DNA of 64,000 bases. It comes from Williamsia sp. 1135 (GTDB lineage Bacteria; Actinomycetota; Actinomycetes; Mycobacteriales; Mycobacteriaceae). Below, piece after piece: positions 33,849 through 43,299 of this stretch. A program made the translations under genes and the position numbers. Location of the stretch: positions 62,001 through 126,000 of the forward strand of contig NZ_MJEI01000100.1 of assembly GCF_002095395.1 (NCBI RefSeq), written 5' to 3'. Every line of letters begins with the position of its first letter. Within the stretch, counting starts at the first letter, position 1. Under the pieces are notes generated by a model. That model was not told where the DNA came from. It saw nothing but the letters and a program-made list of their open reading frames with translations, and did not search any database.

Positions 33849-35333
33849 ATGATGACCATGTCGCCCACAACCCAGAAGCCGATCAACACGCGAGCCGTGA
33901 TGATCGTGGTGTGCCTGGCCCTGGCGGCAGTGGTCGCCGCGATGTCGTCGCTGAACGTCGCCCTCCCCGACATCGCACGTTCGACCCACGCGAGTCAGAC
34001 GCAGTTGTCGTGGATCATCGACGCGTACTCGCTGATCTTCGCCTCCCTGCTGCTGCCGGCCGGGGCGATCGGAGACCGTTACGGTCGTCGCAAGACGTTG
34101 CTGGCCGGATTGGCGATCTTCGGTGTCGCCTCGATCGTGGCGATGACCGCGGGGTCGGCGTCCGAGTTGATCGGGTTGCGCGGGCTGATGGGACTGGGTG
34201 CCGCGCTCGTCATGCCCGCCACGCTGTCGACCATCACCAGCACGTTTCCGGACGACAAGCGCCCGCAAGCGGTTGGGGTCTGGGCCGGCGTCGCCGGCGG
34301 CAGTGCGATCCTCGGATTGCTGGCTTCGGGCACATTGCTGGAGTTCTTCTCGTGGCGTTCGGTGTTCGGTCTGAATGTGGCATTGGCCGCCATTGCCATC
34401 GTGGCTGCCTGGAGAGTCGTCCCGGAATCTGCCGACGCATCCGCACCCAAGCTCGACCTCATCGGCGCAGCGCTGTCCGTCGCGGGGCTCGTGGTGGTCG
34501 TCTACTCGATCATCGAGGCGCCCGAAGCCGGGTGGCTCAGCGCGCGGACGCTGGCCGGCATCGTCGGCGGGCTCGTGATCCTGGCGCTGTTCATCCTGTT
34601 CGAACTGCGCACCGCGAACCCGATGCTCAACCCCCGCATCTTCGCCCGCCGCGGGCTGAGCGCAGGCAGTCTTTCGATCTTCATGCAATTCTTCGCGTTC
34701 TTCGGCTTCATCTTCGTTGTCCTGCAGTACTTGCAGATGGTGCGCGGTGACTCGCCGCTGATCTCGGCGGTGTCGATGCTCCCTTTGGCTGCGGTGATGA
34801 TGCCTTCGGCCCGACTCGCGCCCCGACTGACCGAGAAGTTCGGTTCGCGTCCGGTCTGCGTCGTCGGACTGGTCCTGGTCTCGGCCGGGCTGCTCGTGCT
34901 CTCACGACTCGACGTCACCAGCTCGTACTGGCTGCTGCTTGCCGGGCTGATCCCACTCGGCATCGGGATGGGTACCGCGATGACACCGGCCACCAGCGCC
35001 ATCACCGGAGCGCTCCCGAGGGCGCAGCAAGGCGTTGCGTCGGCGATGAACGATCTGTCCCGCGAGGTCGGAGGTGCACTCGGTATCGCTGTTCTCGGCA
35101 GCGTGCTGACCCAGGGCTACCGCAACAATCTGGAACTCCCGCAGGTTCCCGCGGAATTGCTGGAGAAGGCCAGGGAATCGTTTGCGGGCGCCTCACATGC
35201 GGGTGGTCAGATCGCCGCGCACGCCGACGTCGCCTTCGCGAGCGGGATGCAGAGTGCTCTGCTGCTGGCATCCATCGCAGTTCTGGCGGCGGCTCTGGCG
35301 GTGGGATTGCTGATGCCCAAGACTGCGGACTGA
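33849..35333 (+). CDS. MFS transporter, DHA2 (14-TM) drug efflux family
   Basis: 494 residues, with 14 predicted membrane segments. The loop 2-3 signature is GDRYGRRKTLL; motif C-like residues occur in LGIGMGTAMTPAT. Proton-driven multidrug export of the EmrB/QacA type is likely. Alternative ATG codons follow at 33852 and 33858. It ends 4 bp from the convergent chorismate mutase gene. Control by the divergent TetR repressor is inferred from the layout. Confidence 0.9.
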   Translation: MMTMSPTTQKPINTRAVMIVVCLALAAVVAAMSSLNVALPDIARSTHASQTQLSWIIDAYSLIFASLLLPAGAIGDRYGRRKTLLAGLAIFGVASIVAMTAGSASELIGLRGLMGLGAALVMPATLSTITSTFPDDKRPQAVGVWAGVAGGSAILGLLASGTLLEFFSWRSVFGLNVALAAIAIVAAWRVVPESADASAPKLDLIGAALSVAGLVVVVYSIIEAPEAGWLSARTLAGIVGGLVILALFILFELRTANPMLNPRIFARRGLSAGSLSIFMQFFAFFGFIFVVLQYLQMVRGDSPLISAVSMLPLAAVMMPSARLAPRLTEKFGSRPVCVVGLVLVSAGLLVLSRLDVTSSYWLLLAGLIPLGIGMGTAMTPATSAITGALPRAQQGVASAMNDLSREVGGALGIAVLGSVLTQGYRNNLELPQVPAELLEKARESFAGASHAGGQIAAHADVAFASGMQSALLLASIAVLAAALAVGLLMPKTAD

Positions 35334-35337
35334 TTTG

Positions 35338-35646
35338 TTACTGGCGACCGAGCGGGCCGCGACCGAGCCGGAGCAGCAACATGGCGAGGGTGTGACCTTC
35401 TTGACCCAGCTCGCTGAAACGGTCGAGGACCTTCATCTCGCGGCTGTGCACCAAACGGGGGCCACCGGTGGCCATGCGGGTCTGACCGACCTTCTTGGAG
35501 ACTGCGGTGCGGCGCTTGATGGCAGCGAGGATGATCGCGTCGACACGGTCGATCTCAGAGCGCAACTCTTCGATGTCTTCGGGGATATCGCCCACGTCAG
35601 AGCCCAGATTAAGCCCGGACACATCGATTGGCTGGTCAGCAGTCAC
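35338..35646 (-). CDS. Chorismate mutase (AroQ class)
   Basis: 102 residues. Rearranges chorismate to prephenate for Phe/Tyr synthesis. The AroQ helix signature is ELRSEIDRVDAIILAAIKRR, followed by KKVGQTRMATGG, RLVHSREMKV and the C-terminal LLLRLGRG of the Rv0948c type, which in mycobacteria needs DAHP synthase to be fully active. The GTG at 35646 is the start; the open frame extends far upstream but only as a shadow of the divergent membrane gene. Syntenic with Rv0948c. Confidence 0.92.
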   Translation of the reverse strand: MTADQPIDVSGLNLGSDVGDIPEDIEELRSEIDRVDAIILAAIKRRTAVSKKVGQTRMATGGPRLVHSREMKVLDRFSELGQEGHTLAMLLLRLGRGPLGRQ

Positions 35647-35694
35647 GCGCCCAAGTGTGCCACGCGAGGTGGTGCCACTGGTAAGAGTGGTCCG

Positions 35695-37536
35695 ATGCAT
35701 CGGCGCGCTTCGACCCTTCTGCCACCGACCGGCCCCACGGCCGGCGCGGTGACTCAGGCCGCGCGGTGGGTGGTCCCGGTCGCGCTGGGCCTGATCGTGA
35801 TACAGCTCGCCGTTCGTACCTGGCTGGTGGCCCGAGGGAACTTCTATTGGGACGACCTCATCCTGATCGGCCGGGCGTCGGAGGAGTCGATCTTCTCGTG
35901 GGACTTCCTCATGCACGACCACGACGGACACCTCATGCCCGCAGCGTTTCTCCTCGCAGGCATCACCACGGAAATCGCCCCGCTGAACTGGGCGCTGCCC
36001 GCGATCACACTGGTTATCGGTCAGCTGCTCGCGTCTGCGGCGGTGCTCCGGTTGCTCGTGCTGATCGCCGGTCGCTTTCGGCCTGCGGTCTTGGTGCCGC
36101 TCGCCTTCTACCTCTTCACCCCGATGACCGTGCCCGCATACAACTGGTGGGCTGCGGGCCTCAACACGTTGCCGCTGCAGATCGGCATGGCAATCGTGGC
36201 GGCGGATGTGGTGCAGCTGTGTCGGGGCGAGGTGGATCGGCGTCGGGTGATCATCCGTTCGCTGGTGGTCTTCGTGGTGGCGCTGGCGTTCTTCGAGAAG
36301 TCCGTGCTGATCGCGCCGGTCGCTGTGGCCACAGCGTTCCTGTGGTGTCTGCTCGCCGATGACCGCGGAGCGCGGGCCGCGCTGCATTCGGCGTGGAACG
36401 CCGCACGTGAGCTCTGGATCGGTCTGATCGCGATCACCGCAGTGTGGGCGGTGGGCTACCTGGCGCTCACCTCCGCCACCGCGGGCGAGCACTCGATCAC
36501 CCAGACCATCGCCCTCATGTGGCGGTCGATCAACAAAGGCGTGGTCCCGGGAACCGTTGGCGGTCCCTGGTTCTGGGAACGATGGGTACCGAGCCCACCG
36601 ATGGGCTTCCCGTCGTGGTGGCTGATGGCGGTTGGTTGGCTGGTGGTAATCGGCGCAGTCGCCTACGCCCTGTGGTCGCGGCGGCGGTCGGGTTGGGTGA
36701 TCGGCGCGGTGATCGGCTACGTCGCGGTGCTGCAGGTGCCGCTGCTGTGGAGCCGCACCAGCGAGAACACCGCGCTCGAACTCGCCCAGACCCTCCGCTA
36801 CCTGCCCGACAGCGCGCTGGTGATCGCCATCGGCTTCACGCTCATCCTGCTGGCCCCGAAACGATCTCGTTCCCACGAGGTCGATGAGGTGCCGCGGTGG
36901 CTCCGGCCGGTCGCAATCGCCGCGGTGCTCGCGTTCATCGGGAGTTCGCTCGTATCGACGGTGCGATTCTCGGCCGAATGGCGCGACGACCCCACCGCCG
37001 ACTACCTGGCGAACGCGCGGACCTCGCTCTCCGAGGCACAGGACACCCCGATGTTCGACCATCCGCTACCGCTGCTGGTTTTGCTGCCGGTCGCCTATCC
37101 CTATAACCAGGTGAGCAAGGTGTTCGCCGGACTGGACGATCGGCCCGAGTTCGGCCGATGGACCGACAAACTCCAGGTCCTCGACGACAACGGGCACCTG
37201 ACTCCCGCCGAAGTCACTCCGCGACGTACCACCGAGGCCGGAGCGGGTGCTTGCGATGATCCGGAGATCACGGGTCCGGCGACGATCGATCTGGACGGGC
37301 CGCTCCTCGACTGGCTCTGGACGGTGGCCTTGCCGTACTGCGCCAACACCGACGGTGAACTGCAGATCGGCCTCGCCGGTGGTGATCCGGTGACCGTTCC
37401 CGTGCAGGCCGGCCTGCATTCGGCCTACGTCCAACTCCAGGGCTCCGGCACGGCGCTGCAGGTGCGGCCGTTGACGCCGGGCGTGGAGTTGCACCTGGGT
37501 GCAGCGCGGGTCGGCGAGGTCGTCCGTTCGCCCTGA
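35695..37536 (+). CDS. GT-C-like multi-spanning membrane protein
   Basis: 613 residues. About 11 membrane segments are followed by a C-terminal extracytosolic region of ~180 residues (two Cys: GACDD and PYCANT). The loop after the first segment has FYWDDLILI, an acidic pair where GT-C glycosyltransferases hold catalytic Asp. The donor, if any, is probably a polyprenyl-phosphate sugar, as in arabinan/mannan assembly (inference). The ATG at 35695 is chosen because earlier frame codons shadow the chorismate mutase gene. Its stop abuts the next convergent gene by 1 bp. Confidence 0.7.
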   Translation: MHRRASTLLPPTGPTAGAVTQAARWVVPVALGLIVIQLAVRTWLVARGNFYWDDLILIGRASEESIFSWDFLMHDHDGHLMPAAFLLAGITTEIAPLNWALPAITLVIGQLLASAAVLRLLVLIAGRFRPAVLVPLAFYLFTPMTVPAYNWWAAGLNTLPLQIGMAIVAADVVQLCRGEVDRRRVIIRSLVVFVVALAFFEKSVLIAPVAVATAFLWCLLADDRGARAALHSAWNAARELWIGLIAITAVWAVGYLALTSATAGEHSITQTIALMWRSINKGVVPGTVGGPWFWERWVPSPPMGFPSWWLMAVGWLVVIGAVAYALWSRRRSGWVIGAVIGYVAVLQVPLLWSRTSENTALELAQTLRYLPDSALVIAIGFTLILLAPKRSRSHEVDEVPRWLRPVAIAAVLAFIGSSLVSTVRFSAEWRDDPTADYLANARTSLSEAQDTPMFDHPLPLLVLLPVAYPYNQVSKVFAGLDDRPEFGRWTDKLQVLDDNGHLTPAEVTPRRTTEAGAGACDDPEITGPATIDLDGPLLDWLWTVALPYCANTDGELQIGLAGGDPVTVPVQAGLHSAYVQLQGSGTALQVRPLTPGVELHLGAARVGEVVRSP

Positions 37537-37537
37537 C

Positions 37538-39076
37538 CTACTCGGCCGGCGGTACCACCACGATGTCGATACCCCGTACGCCGTTGTCCTCGAGCGTCTT
37601 TGCCGTCGCATCCGCGGCATCCTGTTCGGCGAAGACCCAGCGCACCGGTGTCGACCGGGCCGCCTTGATCTGTGCTCTGGCGGTGTCGACGAGGGCGTCG
37701 GTGCCCGCCCATCCCGTGTCCAGTGCGCCATTGCTGCCGATGTTGGCTGAATAGCCGGGACCGAACGTCATCAGCAGGGTGCCGTCGGGAGCGCGTCCGT
37801 CGAAGGCCTCGTCGTTCACGACGTAGGTGTAGGTCGACGGTGCGCCGGTCACCTGCAGGTTGTAGTCCCTGGCGGCGAGGTCGCCCTTGAAACCGGTCGG
37901 GGTCCAGATGCCTTGCGCCTCCGCAGTGGAGATCTGCTCGTTGGCGGCCAGGGCCCGGGTCAGCACCGTGGGGTCCTGATCGACGTATGCGGTGAACACG
38001 TACGCCACATCGCCTTTGAGGGTGCCGTCCTCGTTGGGAACCGTGAAGGGGCAGCGCGTCTCGCCCTGACCGTTGAGCGGAACCGTGACGGTGCGGGTGC
38101 ACGTGCCACCGACGGGGCGATCGTTGAGGGTCAGCGTCATGTCGCCGACCACCGTGATGGACCCGGGTTGTGTCGCGTTGGGCGTCCTGGCGACGTAGGT
38201 GACGATGTACTCGCATATCGGCGGCGAGCACGGTGACACCGTGAGCCGGAATCCGCTGGCGTCGAAGTTCGGGCTCAGGTACGGCGCCGGGATGTGGGCG
38301 AGGGTCTGAGCCTGGGCATCGATCCGGTCGTACAGCCGTCCGATCTCGTTGGGCCCGATGGGCTCCACCGAGACGTCGACCTCGACTCGCTCGCCGCCCG
38401 TCTGGGTGATCGGACCCTTGACCGTCGTCAGGTTCTTGTTCGGTCCGGTGGTCGCGCGCATGGTGCCACCCGAGACGAAGGTGTTGTCGCCTTCGACGAT
38501 CACATCGGGCAGTCCTGCAGGCAGGAAGCGGCCGTCGGGGGTGTCGATGAGTCCGACGGGCTGCCCCTTGGACTCCAGATCCACCGCCTCTTCGTCATTG
38601 GACAGCGCGAAGGCGAGGTTGGGTGGGGCCAGCAACCAACCGAGATTCGGGAAGGTCGCCGGATCGAGCTTGGCCCAGCCGCTCGCGACGGCCTCGTAGT
38701 TCATCTTGGGCTTCTCGAGCTGGCTCTTCCAGAAGCTGGCCGAACCCTTGGCGTATGTCAGGCCGTTGACCCCGATGATCTCCGCAGACTCTCCACCGAC
38801 CTTGATCCGACCCTGCAGATCGCCGCTGGCCGAGACCTCGACGTCGGTGAGGTTGATCTTCATCTCGCCCGCGGTGACCGAACCGGTGTATTTCGCGCCC
38901 GGCTGATCGGCAAACGCGGTCGCGACCTCGGTGAGTGATTTGTAGGCCAGGACGGAGGCGGGCGCGCTGGCGGTCCCGTCGGCGCTTCGCGGCAGGAAAA
39001 TCAGCACGAGCACCGCGACCAGGGCCACGACTGCAGCCCCGAGTAGCGCTCCCGGCAGAGCCTTACTTTTCATCAT
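37538..39076 (-). CDS. Membrane-anchored protein with LppX-like domain and inactive Tox-REase-5-like C-terminus
   Basis: 512 residues. One N-terminal membrane anchor (LLGAAVVALVAVLVLIFLP), then a lipid-binding-lipoprotein-like region (KYTGSVTAGEMKINLTDVEV, residues about 55-200), a middle region with several Cys, and a C-terminal ~110 residues (about 403-512) that read like Tox-REase-5: VNDEAFDG, LLMTFGPGY, VRWVFAEQDAADA, NGVRGIDIV. The Asp of FDG is kept, but the catalytic E-x-K of LLEAKGPGY is replaced by M-T-F. It is therefore probably not a nuclease. GGGGG just before MM at 39076/39073 fixes the start. No immunity-like gene is adjacent. Confidence 0.72.
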   Translation of the reverse strand: MMKSKALPGALLGAAVVALVAVLVLIFLPRSADGTASAPASVLAYKSLTEVATAFADQPGAKYTGSVTAGEMKINLTDVEVSASGDLQGRIKVGGESAEIIGVNGLTYAKGSASFWKSQLEKPKMNYEAVASGWAKLDPATFPNLGWLLAPPNLAFALSNDEEAVDLESKGQPVGLIDTPDGRFLPAGLPDVIVEGDNTFVSGGTMRATTGPNKNLTTVKGPITQTGGERVEVDVSVEPIGPNEIGRLYDRIDAQAQTLAHIPAPYLSPNFDASGFRLTVSPCSPPICEYIVTYVARTPNATQPGSITVVGDMTLTLNDRPVGGTCTRTVTVPLNGQGETRCPFTVPNEDGTLKGDVAYVFTAYVDQDPTVLTRALAANEQISTAEAQGIWTPTGFKGDLAARDYNLQVTGAPSTYTYVVNDEAFDGRAPDGTLLMTFGPGYSANIGSNGALDTGWAGTDALVDTARAQIKAARSTPVRWVFAEQDAADATAKTLEDNGVRGIDIVVVPPAE

Positions 39077-39170
39077 GTGCCCCCAGATCACGTGGCGATG
39101 ATGTTACCGAAGGCCTGATCCGCGCCGTGATGGAGGAACTGTCGGGGTCAGCGGGTAACTTTGGAACACG

Positions 39171-41693
39171 ATGAAAAGCACTGCTCCGCACCCCGCGCTC
39201 CCGGGTATGGCCACTGGAAACCTGCAGGACACTCCGCAGTCCGAGTCGAGTCGCGCTCGCGAGCTCCTCGATGGACTCAATCCTCAGCAACGGGCGGCCG
39301 TCCTGCACTCGGGGTCGCCGCTGCTGATCGTGGCAGGTGCGGGTTCGGGCAAGACTGCGGTGCTCACCCGCCGGATCGCATACCTGCTCGCCGAACGGGA
39401 TGTCACCCCCGGTCAGGTGTTGGCCATCACCTTCACCAACAAGGCCGCGGCGGAGATGCGAGAGCGGGTGGCCGATCTCGTGGGCCCGCGTGCCCATCGC
39501 ATGTGGGTCAGCACGTTCCACTCCACCTGCGTCCGCATCTTGCGCGCCCAGGCGACGTTGCTCGCCGGGATGAACTCCAATTTCTCGATCTACGACGCCG
39601 ACGATTCGAAACGCCTGTTGTCGATGATCGTGCGCGATCTGGACCTGGACCCCAAGAAGTTCAGTCCGCGCGGCGTCTCGATCGCGATCTCGAACTACAA
39701 GAACGAACTCATCGATCCCGATGCCGCGATCGCGGACGCGGAGGAGAAGGCCGAACCCGCGCTGGTGACCATCGCGCAGATCTACCGGCAGTACCAACAA
39801 CGACTGCGCTCGGCGAACGCGTTCGACTTCGACGACCTGATCGGTGAGACCGTAGGACTGCTCCAGGCGTTTCCCGAGGTCGCCGAGTACTACCGGCGCC
39901 GGTTCCGGCACGTGCTGGTCGACGAGTACCAGGACACCAACCACGCCCAGTACATCCTGGTGCGGGAGCTCGTCGGCACCGGCGGCGTCGGGAACGTCAG
40001 CCCGTCCGAACTCTGTGTGGTCGGCGACGCGGATCAGTCCATCTACGCGTTTCGCGGCGCCACCATCCGAAACATCGAGGAGTTCGAACGCGACTTCCCG
40101 GACACCGAAACCATTCTGCTCGAACAGAATTACCGTTCGACCCAGACCATCTTGTCGGCCGCCAACGCGGTGATCTCCCGCAACGCGGGGCGTCGGGAGA
40201 AGAAGCTGTGGACCGACAGTGGAGACGGGGAGCTGATCGTCGGGTACGTCGCCGACAACGAGCACGATGAGGCGCAGTTCATCGCCCGCGAGATCGATTC
40301 CCTCTCGGACACAGGGGATTTCAAGTACTCGGAGATCGCGGCGTTCTACCGCACCAACACGGCTTCACGTGCTCTGGAAGAGGTGTTCATCCGGCTCGGC
40401 ATTCCCTACAAGGTGGTCGGTGGGGTGCGTTTCTACGAGCGCAAAGAAGTCCGCGACATCGTCGCCTATCTGCGGGCGGTGGCCAACCCGGACGACACCG
40501 TGAGCCTGCGCCGCATCCTCAACACCCCCCGCCGCGGTATCGGTGACCGGGCCGAGGCTTGCGTGGCGGTGCATTCGGAGAACACCGGGACGAGCTTTTA
40601 CCAGGCATTGATCGACGGCGCCGAGGGCAAGGTGCCGCTCCTGGGAACCCGTGCGGTCAAACAGATCTCGAGCTTCGTCGAACTCATCGAAGGTCTGCGC
40701 AACGATTTCCTGTCGAGTTTCGGCGCGGCCGGATCGTCGGATGCCGACGTGGCATCGGTTGATGCCGGTAGCGAGGCAGGCGACATCGGGGAATTGGTGG
40801 AGGCGATCGCCGAGCGTACCGGATATCGCTACGAACTGGAGGGTTCGTCCGACCCGCAAGACGGGGCCCGACTCGACAACATCAACGAACTCATCTCGGT
40901 GGCAAGAGAATTCAGCGCCGAGGCTGCGGCTGCAGAACCGCCGGAGACGCAGTTGGACAATGGTGACGACGACGGCTTGGCCGCCGATGCGGGTGAACCC
41001 GACCCGGGTTCTCTCGCAGCATTTTTGGAGCGGGTGGCCCTGGTGGCCGACGCCGATCAGGTCCCCGACGACGAGGACGGCGTCGTGACACTGATGACGC
41101 TGCACACGGCGAAGGGCCTCGAGTTCCCGGTGGTCTTCGTGACCGGTTGGGAGGACGGGCAATTCCCGCACATGCGTGCGCTCGGAGATCCGGCCGAGCT
41201 GTCGGAAGAGCGCCGTCTCGCCTACGTCGGGATCACCCGGGCGCGCAAGCGACTGTACCTGAGCAGGGCGATGGTCCGTTCGGCGTGGGGCACGCCGATG
41301 CAGAACCCGGAATCGCGCTTCCTGCAGGAGATTCCGCAACATCTCATCGATTGGCGGCGCACTGAACCGAAGCGCAGCATGGGTCGTCGATCAAGTGACG
41401 GCAGCCGCGACTACGGCGACAACGGCCGGGGCTTCGGCGGTAGCGGGTTCGGTGAGCAGCGGTCCTTCGGTGGCGGATCACGTCGTCAGGAGTCATTCGG
41501 ATCGCCGACGCGGGGGCGCAACAAACAGATTCACGTAGAGGTGGGCGATCGGGTCACCCATCCCAAGTACGGCATGGGCAAGGTTGTCGGCAAAGAGGGT
41601 TCCGGACCAACCGAGCGGGTGATGTTCGACTTCGGCAGTGCCGGCCGGATCACCCTCATGTCCCTCGGTGGACTACCCGTCGAAAAGCTCTAG
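39171..41693 (+). CDS. pcrA: ATP-dependent DNA helicase PcrA/UvrD1
   Basis: 840 residues. SF1A helicase: Q motif GLNPQQRAAV, Walker A GAGSGKTAVLT, TFTNKAAAEM, motif II DEYQDTNHAQ, GDADQSIYAFRGA, NYRS, VTLMTLHTAKGLEF, and YVGITRARKRLYLS. A Gly/Ser/Arg-rich linker precedes the C-terminal Tudor-like segment (VTHPKYGMGKVVG...VMFDFG) that binds RNA polymerase in PcrA. It unwinds 3'-5' in repair and conflict resolution. Syntenic with Rv0949. A long hairpin follows the stop. Confidence 0.96.
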   Translation: MKSTAPHPALPGMATGNLQDTPQSESSRARELLDGLNPQQRAAVLHSGSPLLIVAGAGSGKTAVLTRRIAYLLAERDVTPGQVLAITFTNKAAAEMRERVADLVGPRAHRMWVSTFHSTCVRILRAQATLLAGMNSNFSIYDADDSKRLLSMIVRDLDLDPKKFSPRGVSIAISNYKNELIDPDAAIADAEEKAEPALVTIAQIYRQYQQRLRSANAFDFDDLIGETVGLLQAFPEVAEYYRRRFRHVLVDEYQDTNHAQYILVRELVGTGGVGNVSPSELCVVGDADQSIYAFRGATIRNIEEFERDFPDTETILLEQNYRSTQTILSAANAVISRNAGRREKKLWTDSGDGELIVGYVADNEHDEAQFIAREIDSLSDTGDFKYSEIAAFYRTNTASRALEEVFIRLGIPYKVVGGVRFYERKEVRDIVAYLRAVANPDDTVSLRRILNTPRRGIGDRAEACVAVHSENTGTSFYQALIDGAEGKVPLLGTRAVKQISSFVELIEGLRNDFLSSFGAAGSSDADVASVDAGSEAGDIGELVEAIAERTGYRYELEGSSDPQDGARLDNINELISVAREFSAEAAAAEPPETQLDNGDDDGLAADAGEPDPGSLAAFLERVALVADADQVPDDEDGVVTLMTLHTAKGLEFPVVFVTGWEDGQFPHMRALGDPAELSEERRLAYVGITRARKRLYLSRAMVRSAWGTPMQNPESRFLQEIPQHLIDWRRTEPKRSMGRRSSDGSRDYGDNGRGFGGSGFGEQRSFGGGSRRQESFGSPTRGRNKQIHVEVGDRVTHPKYGMGKVVGKEGSGPTERVMFDFGSAGRITLMSLGGLPVEKL

Positions 41694-41704
41694 CGGACAG
41701 CAGC

Positions 41705-41769
41705 AAACCCACCCGTTCCAGGCACCATCACCCGTTTCGACAACCGGTGGTCGTGCAACGGGTGGGTTT
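41705..41769. terminator. Bidirectional terminator between pcrA and the M23 gene
   Basis: AAACCCACCCGTT... pairs with ...AACGGGTGGGTTTT, the outer 13 bp perfect, with further inner pairing (GCAC/GTGC, CACC/GGTG). Poly-A on one side and poly-T on the other give a U-tract in both directions. Confidence 0.85.
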
Positions 41770-41784
41770 TGTGGAGAGCGGAAG

Positions 41785-42921
41785 TCAGCTGCCGGTGTAC
41801 GAGGCGAGGCTGATGCCGTGCGAGGCGAGCCAGGGAGCCGGATCGATTTTCATCGTGCCGTTCTTCCAGACCTCGAAGTGCAGGTGCGGGCCGGTGGAAA
41901 AGCCTTCACTGCCGACGAGAGCGATGATCTGGCCTGCGGTGACCTTCTGACCCTTGGTGACCAGCACGCCGCTCGAGGCCATGTGGCCGTACATGGTGAC
42001 GGTGCCGTCGTCGGACTTGATCTGCACCCAGTTGCCGTATCCCGATGCCGGTCCGGCGTCGATCACTTCGCCGTCGGTGGCGGCATGGATGGGCGTCCCC
42101 AGGGGCGCGGCCATGTCGATGCCGCCGTGGAACGCGCCCCAGCGGTTCGCGTAGGTGGAGGTGAAGGTGTACGCGCCAGGCGCGATCGGCGAGACGAACA
42201 GCGGGATGCGAGCTGCGGCGTCCGCCTGAGCTTTCGCCTCGGCGATCTCCTGTCCCTCGGCAAGCTGACTGGTGAAGGTGTCCATGTTGGCCGGTGCGGG
42301 CGCACCGGCGATTCCGGCAGCCGGACCATCGGTGTCGCCATTGGTGACGGCCACGGGCGTCGGAGTCGTCGACTGGGCGGTGTCATCGATTGGTTGGGCG
42401 AAGCTTCCCGTGGCTGCTGCGACCGCGGCGCCTGCAGCGACCGCCAGCAGTGCGGCGCGACCCTTGAGGGCCTGTGGCGGCGCCGCGATGCGATGTTTAC
42501 CGGATCCGCGACGCGGGGAACGCTGCTTCTGTGGCGCCCACAGCGACTCGTCGGACTCTGGTTCGAAGTCGTCGTACTCGGCGCCCTGGATCTCGAAAGG
42601 ATGCTCGTGGGCGTACTCGTCGAACTCGATCTCGGCGACGACGATGTCTTGAGTGATCTCGGCGGGTCGTGGTTGGTCGTAGGCGTCGCGATCAAAGCGC
42701 CGGGCGCCGGAACGGTCAGCACGACGGCGACCGCCGGTGGTCCGGGATTCGTTCCGCCATTCGGTCAGCGGGCCGTCGGCGTACTGCTCTAGGCCGAACT
42801 CTTCAAGGGGAATGATCGAGGTGATCTCGTCGTGACGCATGTCTGCCGACAGCTCATCGTGGGTTCGGGCCGAGGGGAGCGCTGGCGCGCCGCCACCGGA
42901 GATCGTTCCACGAGCTGACAA
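41785..42921 (-). CDS. M23 family peptidoglycan endopeptidase
   Basis: Up to 378 residues. An acidic cytoplasmic N-terminal ~140 residues, one membrane segment (AALLAVAAGAAVAAATGSFA), a short linker, then an M23 lysostaphin-type zinc domain with HGGIDMAAP, YGHM and PHLHFEVW supplying the H...D...HxH ligands. It cleaves peptidoglycan cross-links outside. Syntenic with Rv0950c. The start is uncertain: TTG at 42921 with AAAGG upstream, or ATG at 42840, which would remove 27 residues. Its promoter lies in the 378-bp gap shared with sucC. Confidence 0.85.
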   Translation of the reverse strand: MSARGTISGGGAPALPSARTHDELSADMRHDEITSIIPLEEFGLEQYADGPLTEWRNESRTTGGRRRADRSGARRFDRDAYDQPRPAEITQDIVVAEIEFDEYAHEHPFEIQGAEYDDFEPESDESLWAPQKQRSPRRGSGKHRIAAPPQALKGRAALLAVAAGAAVAAATGSFAQPIDDTAQSTTPTPVAVTNGDTDGPAAGIAGAPAPANMDTFTSQLAEGQEIAEAKAQADAAARIPLFVSPIAPGAYTFTSTYANRWGAFHGGIDMAAPLGTPIHAATDGEVIDAGPASGYGNWVQIKSDDGTVTMYGHMASSGVLVTKGQKVTAGQIIALVGSEGFSTGPHLHFEVWKNGTMKIDPAPWLASHGISLASYTGS

Positions 42922-43299
42922 CAGATTGGGCCTTTCTAGCTGCGATCGGACAGCCGCTGCGAGTGCGTCGGCGCGTCCGCACGGATTCGGTGTGATGGAT
43001 CCGTGACCTTACTGACTCAGCGACGGTAACGAAACGATTGCGACGCGCGCAACCGGACGCGGGAATTGGGGTGCTTGTTGTGAGGTGGATCACTACGGTG
43101 CGTACGCTTTGTCCGTTGCTGGTTCGCAGGTCACCTCACCGGACGTGGGCGTGCGAGCGTGAGGTTCCGGTGAACGGGACCGTGCCAGTGATCTGTAGCA
43201 CAAGCTGCGGGAGCAGTGATAAGCGCTGTTTCTCGCGGCGTTACAGTCACTTCGGCCCGCAACACCAACTGCGGGCAAATCTACGAGATGGTGAGCTGA
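42922..43299. other. Divergent promoter gap of M23 peptidase and sucC
   Basis: 378 bp with no gene. It must hold the promoters of both genes. I searched it by eye for a ydaO-type (c-di-AMP) riboswitch, known upstream of some actinobacterial cell-wall hydrolases, but cannot fold one with confidence. A direct GTTACCGT/ACGGTAAC-like word occurs at about 43020-43030. Nothing else stands out. Confidence 0.4.

Noticed and set aside
35647-37062. Upstream extension of the chorismate mutase frame to 574 codons
   Set aside because: Only the last 102 codons fit the family; the rest shadows the divergent membrane gene.
42922-43299. ydaO-type c-di-AMP riboswitch upstream of the M23 gene
   Set aside because: Expected from known biology, but I could not identify the conserved core by eye.
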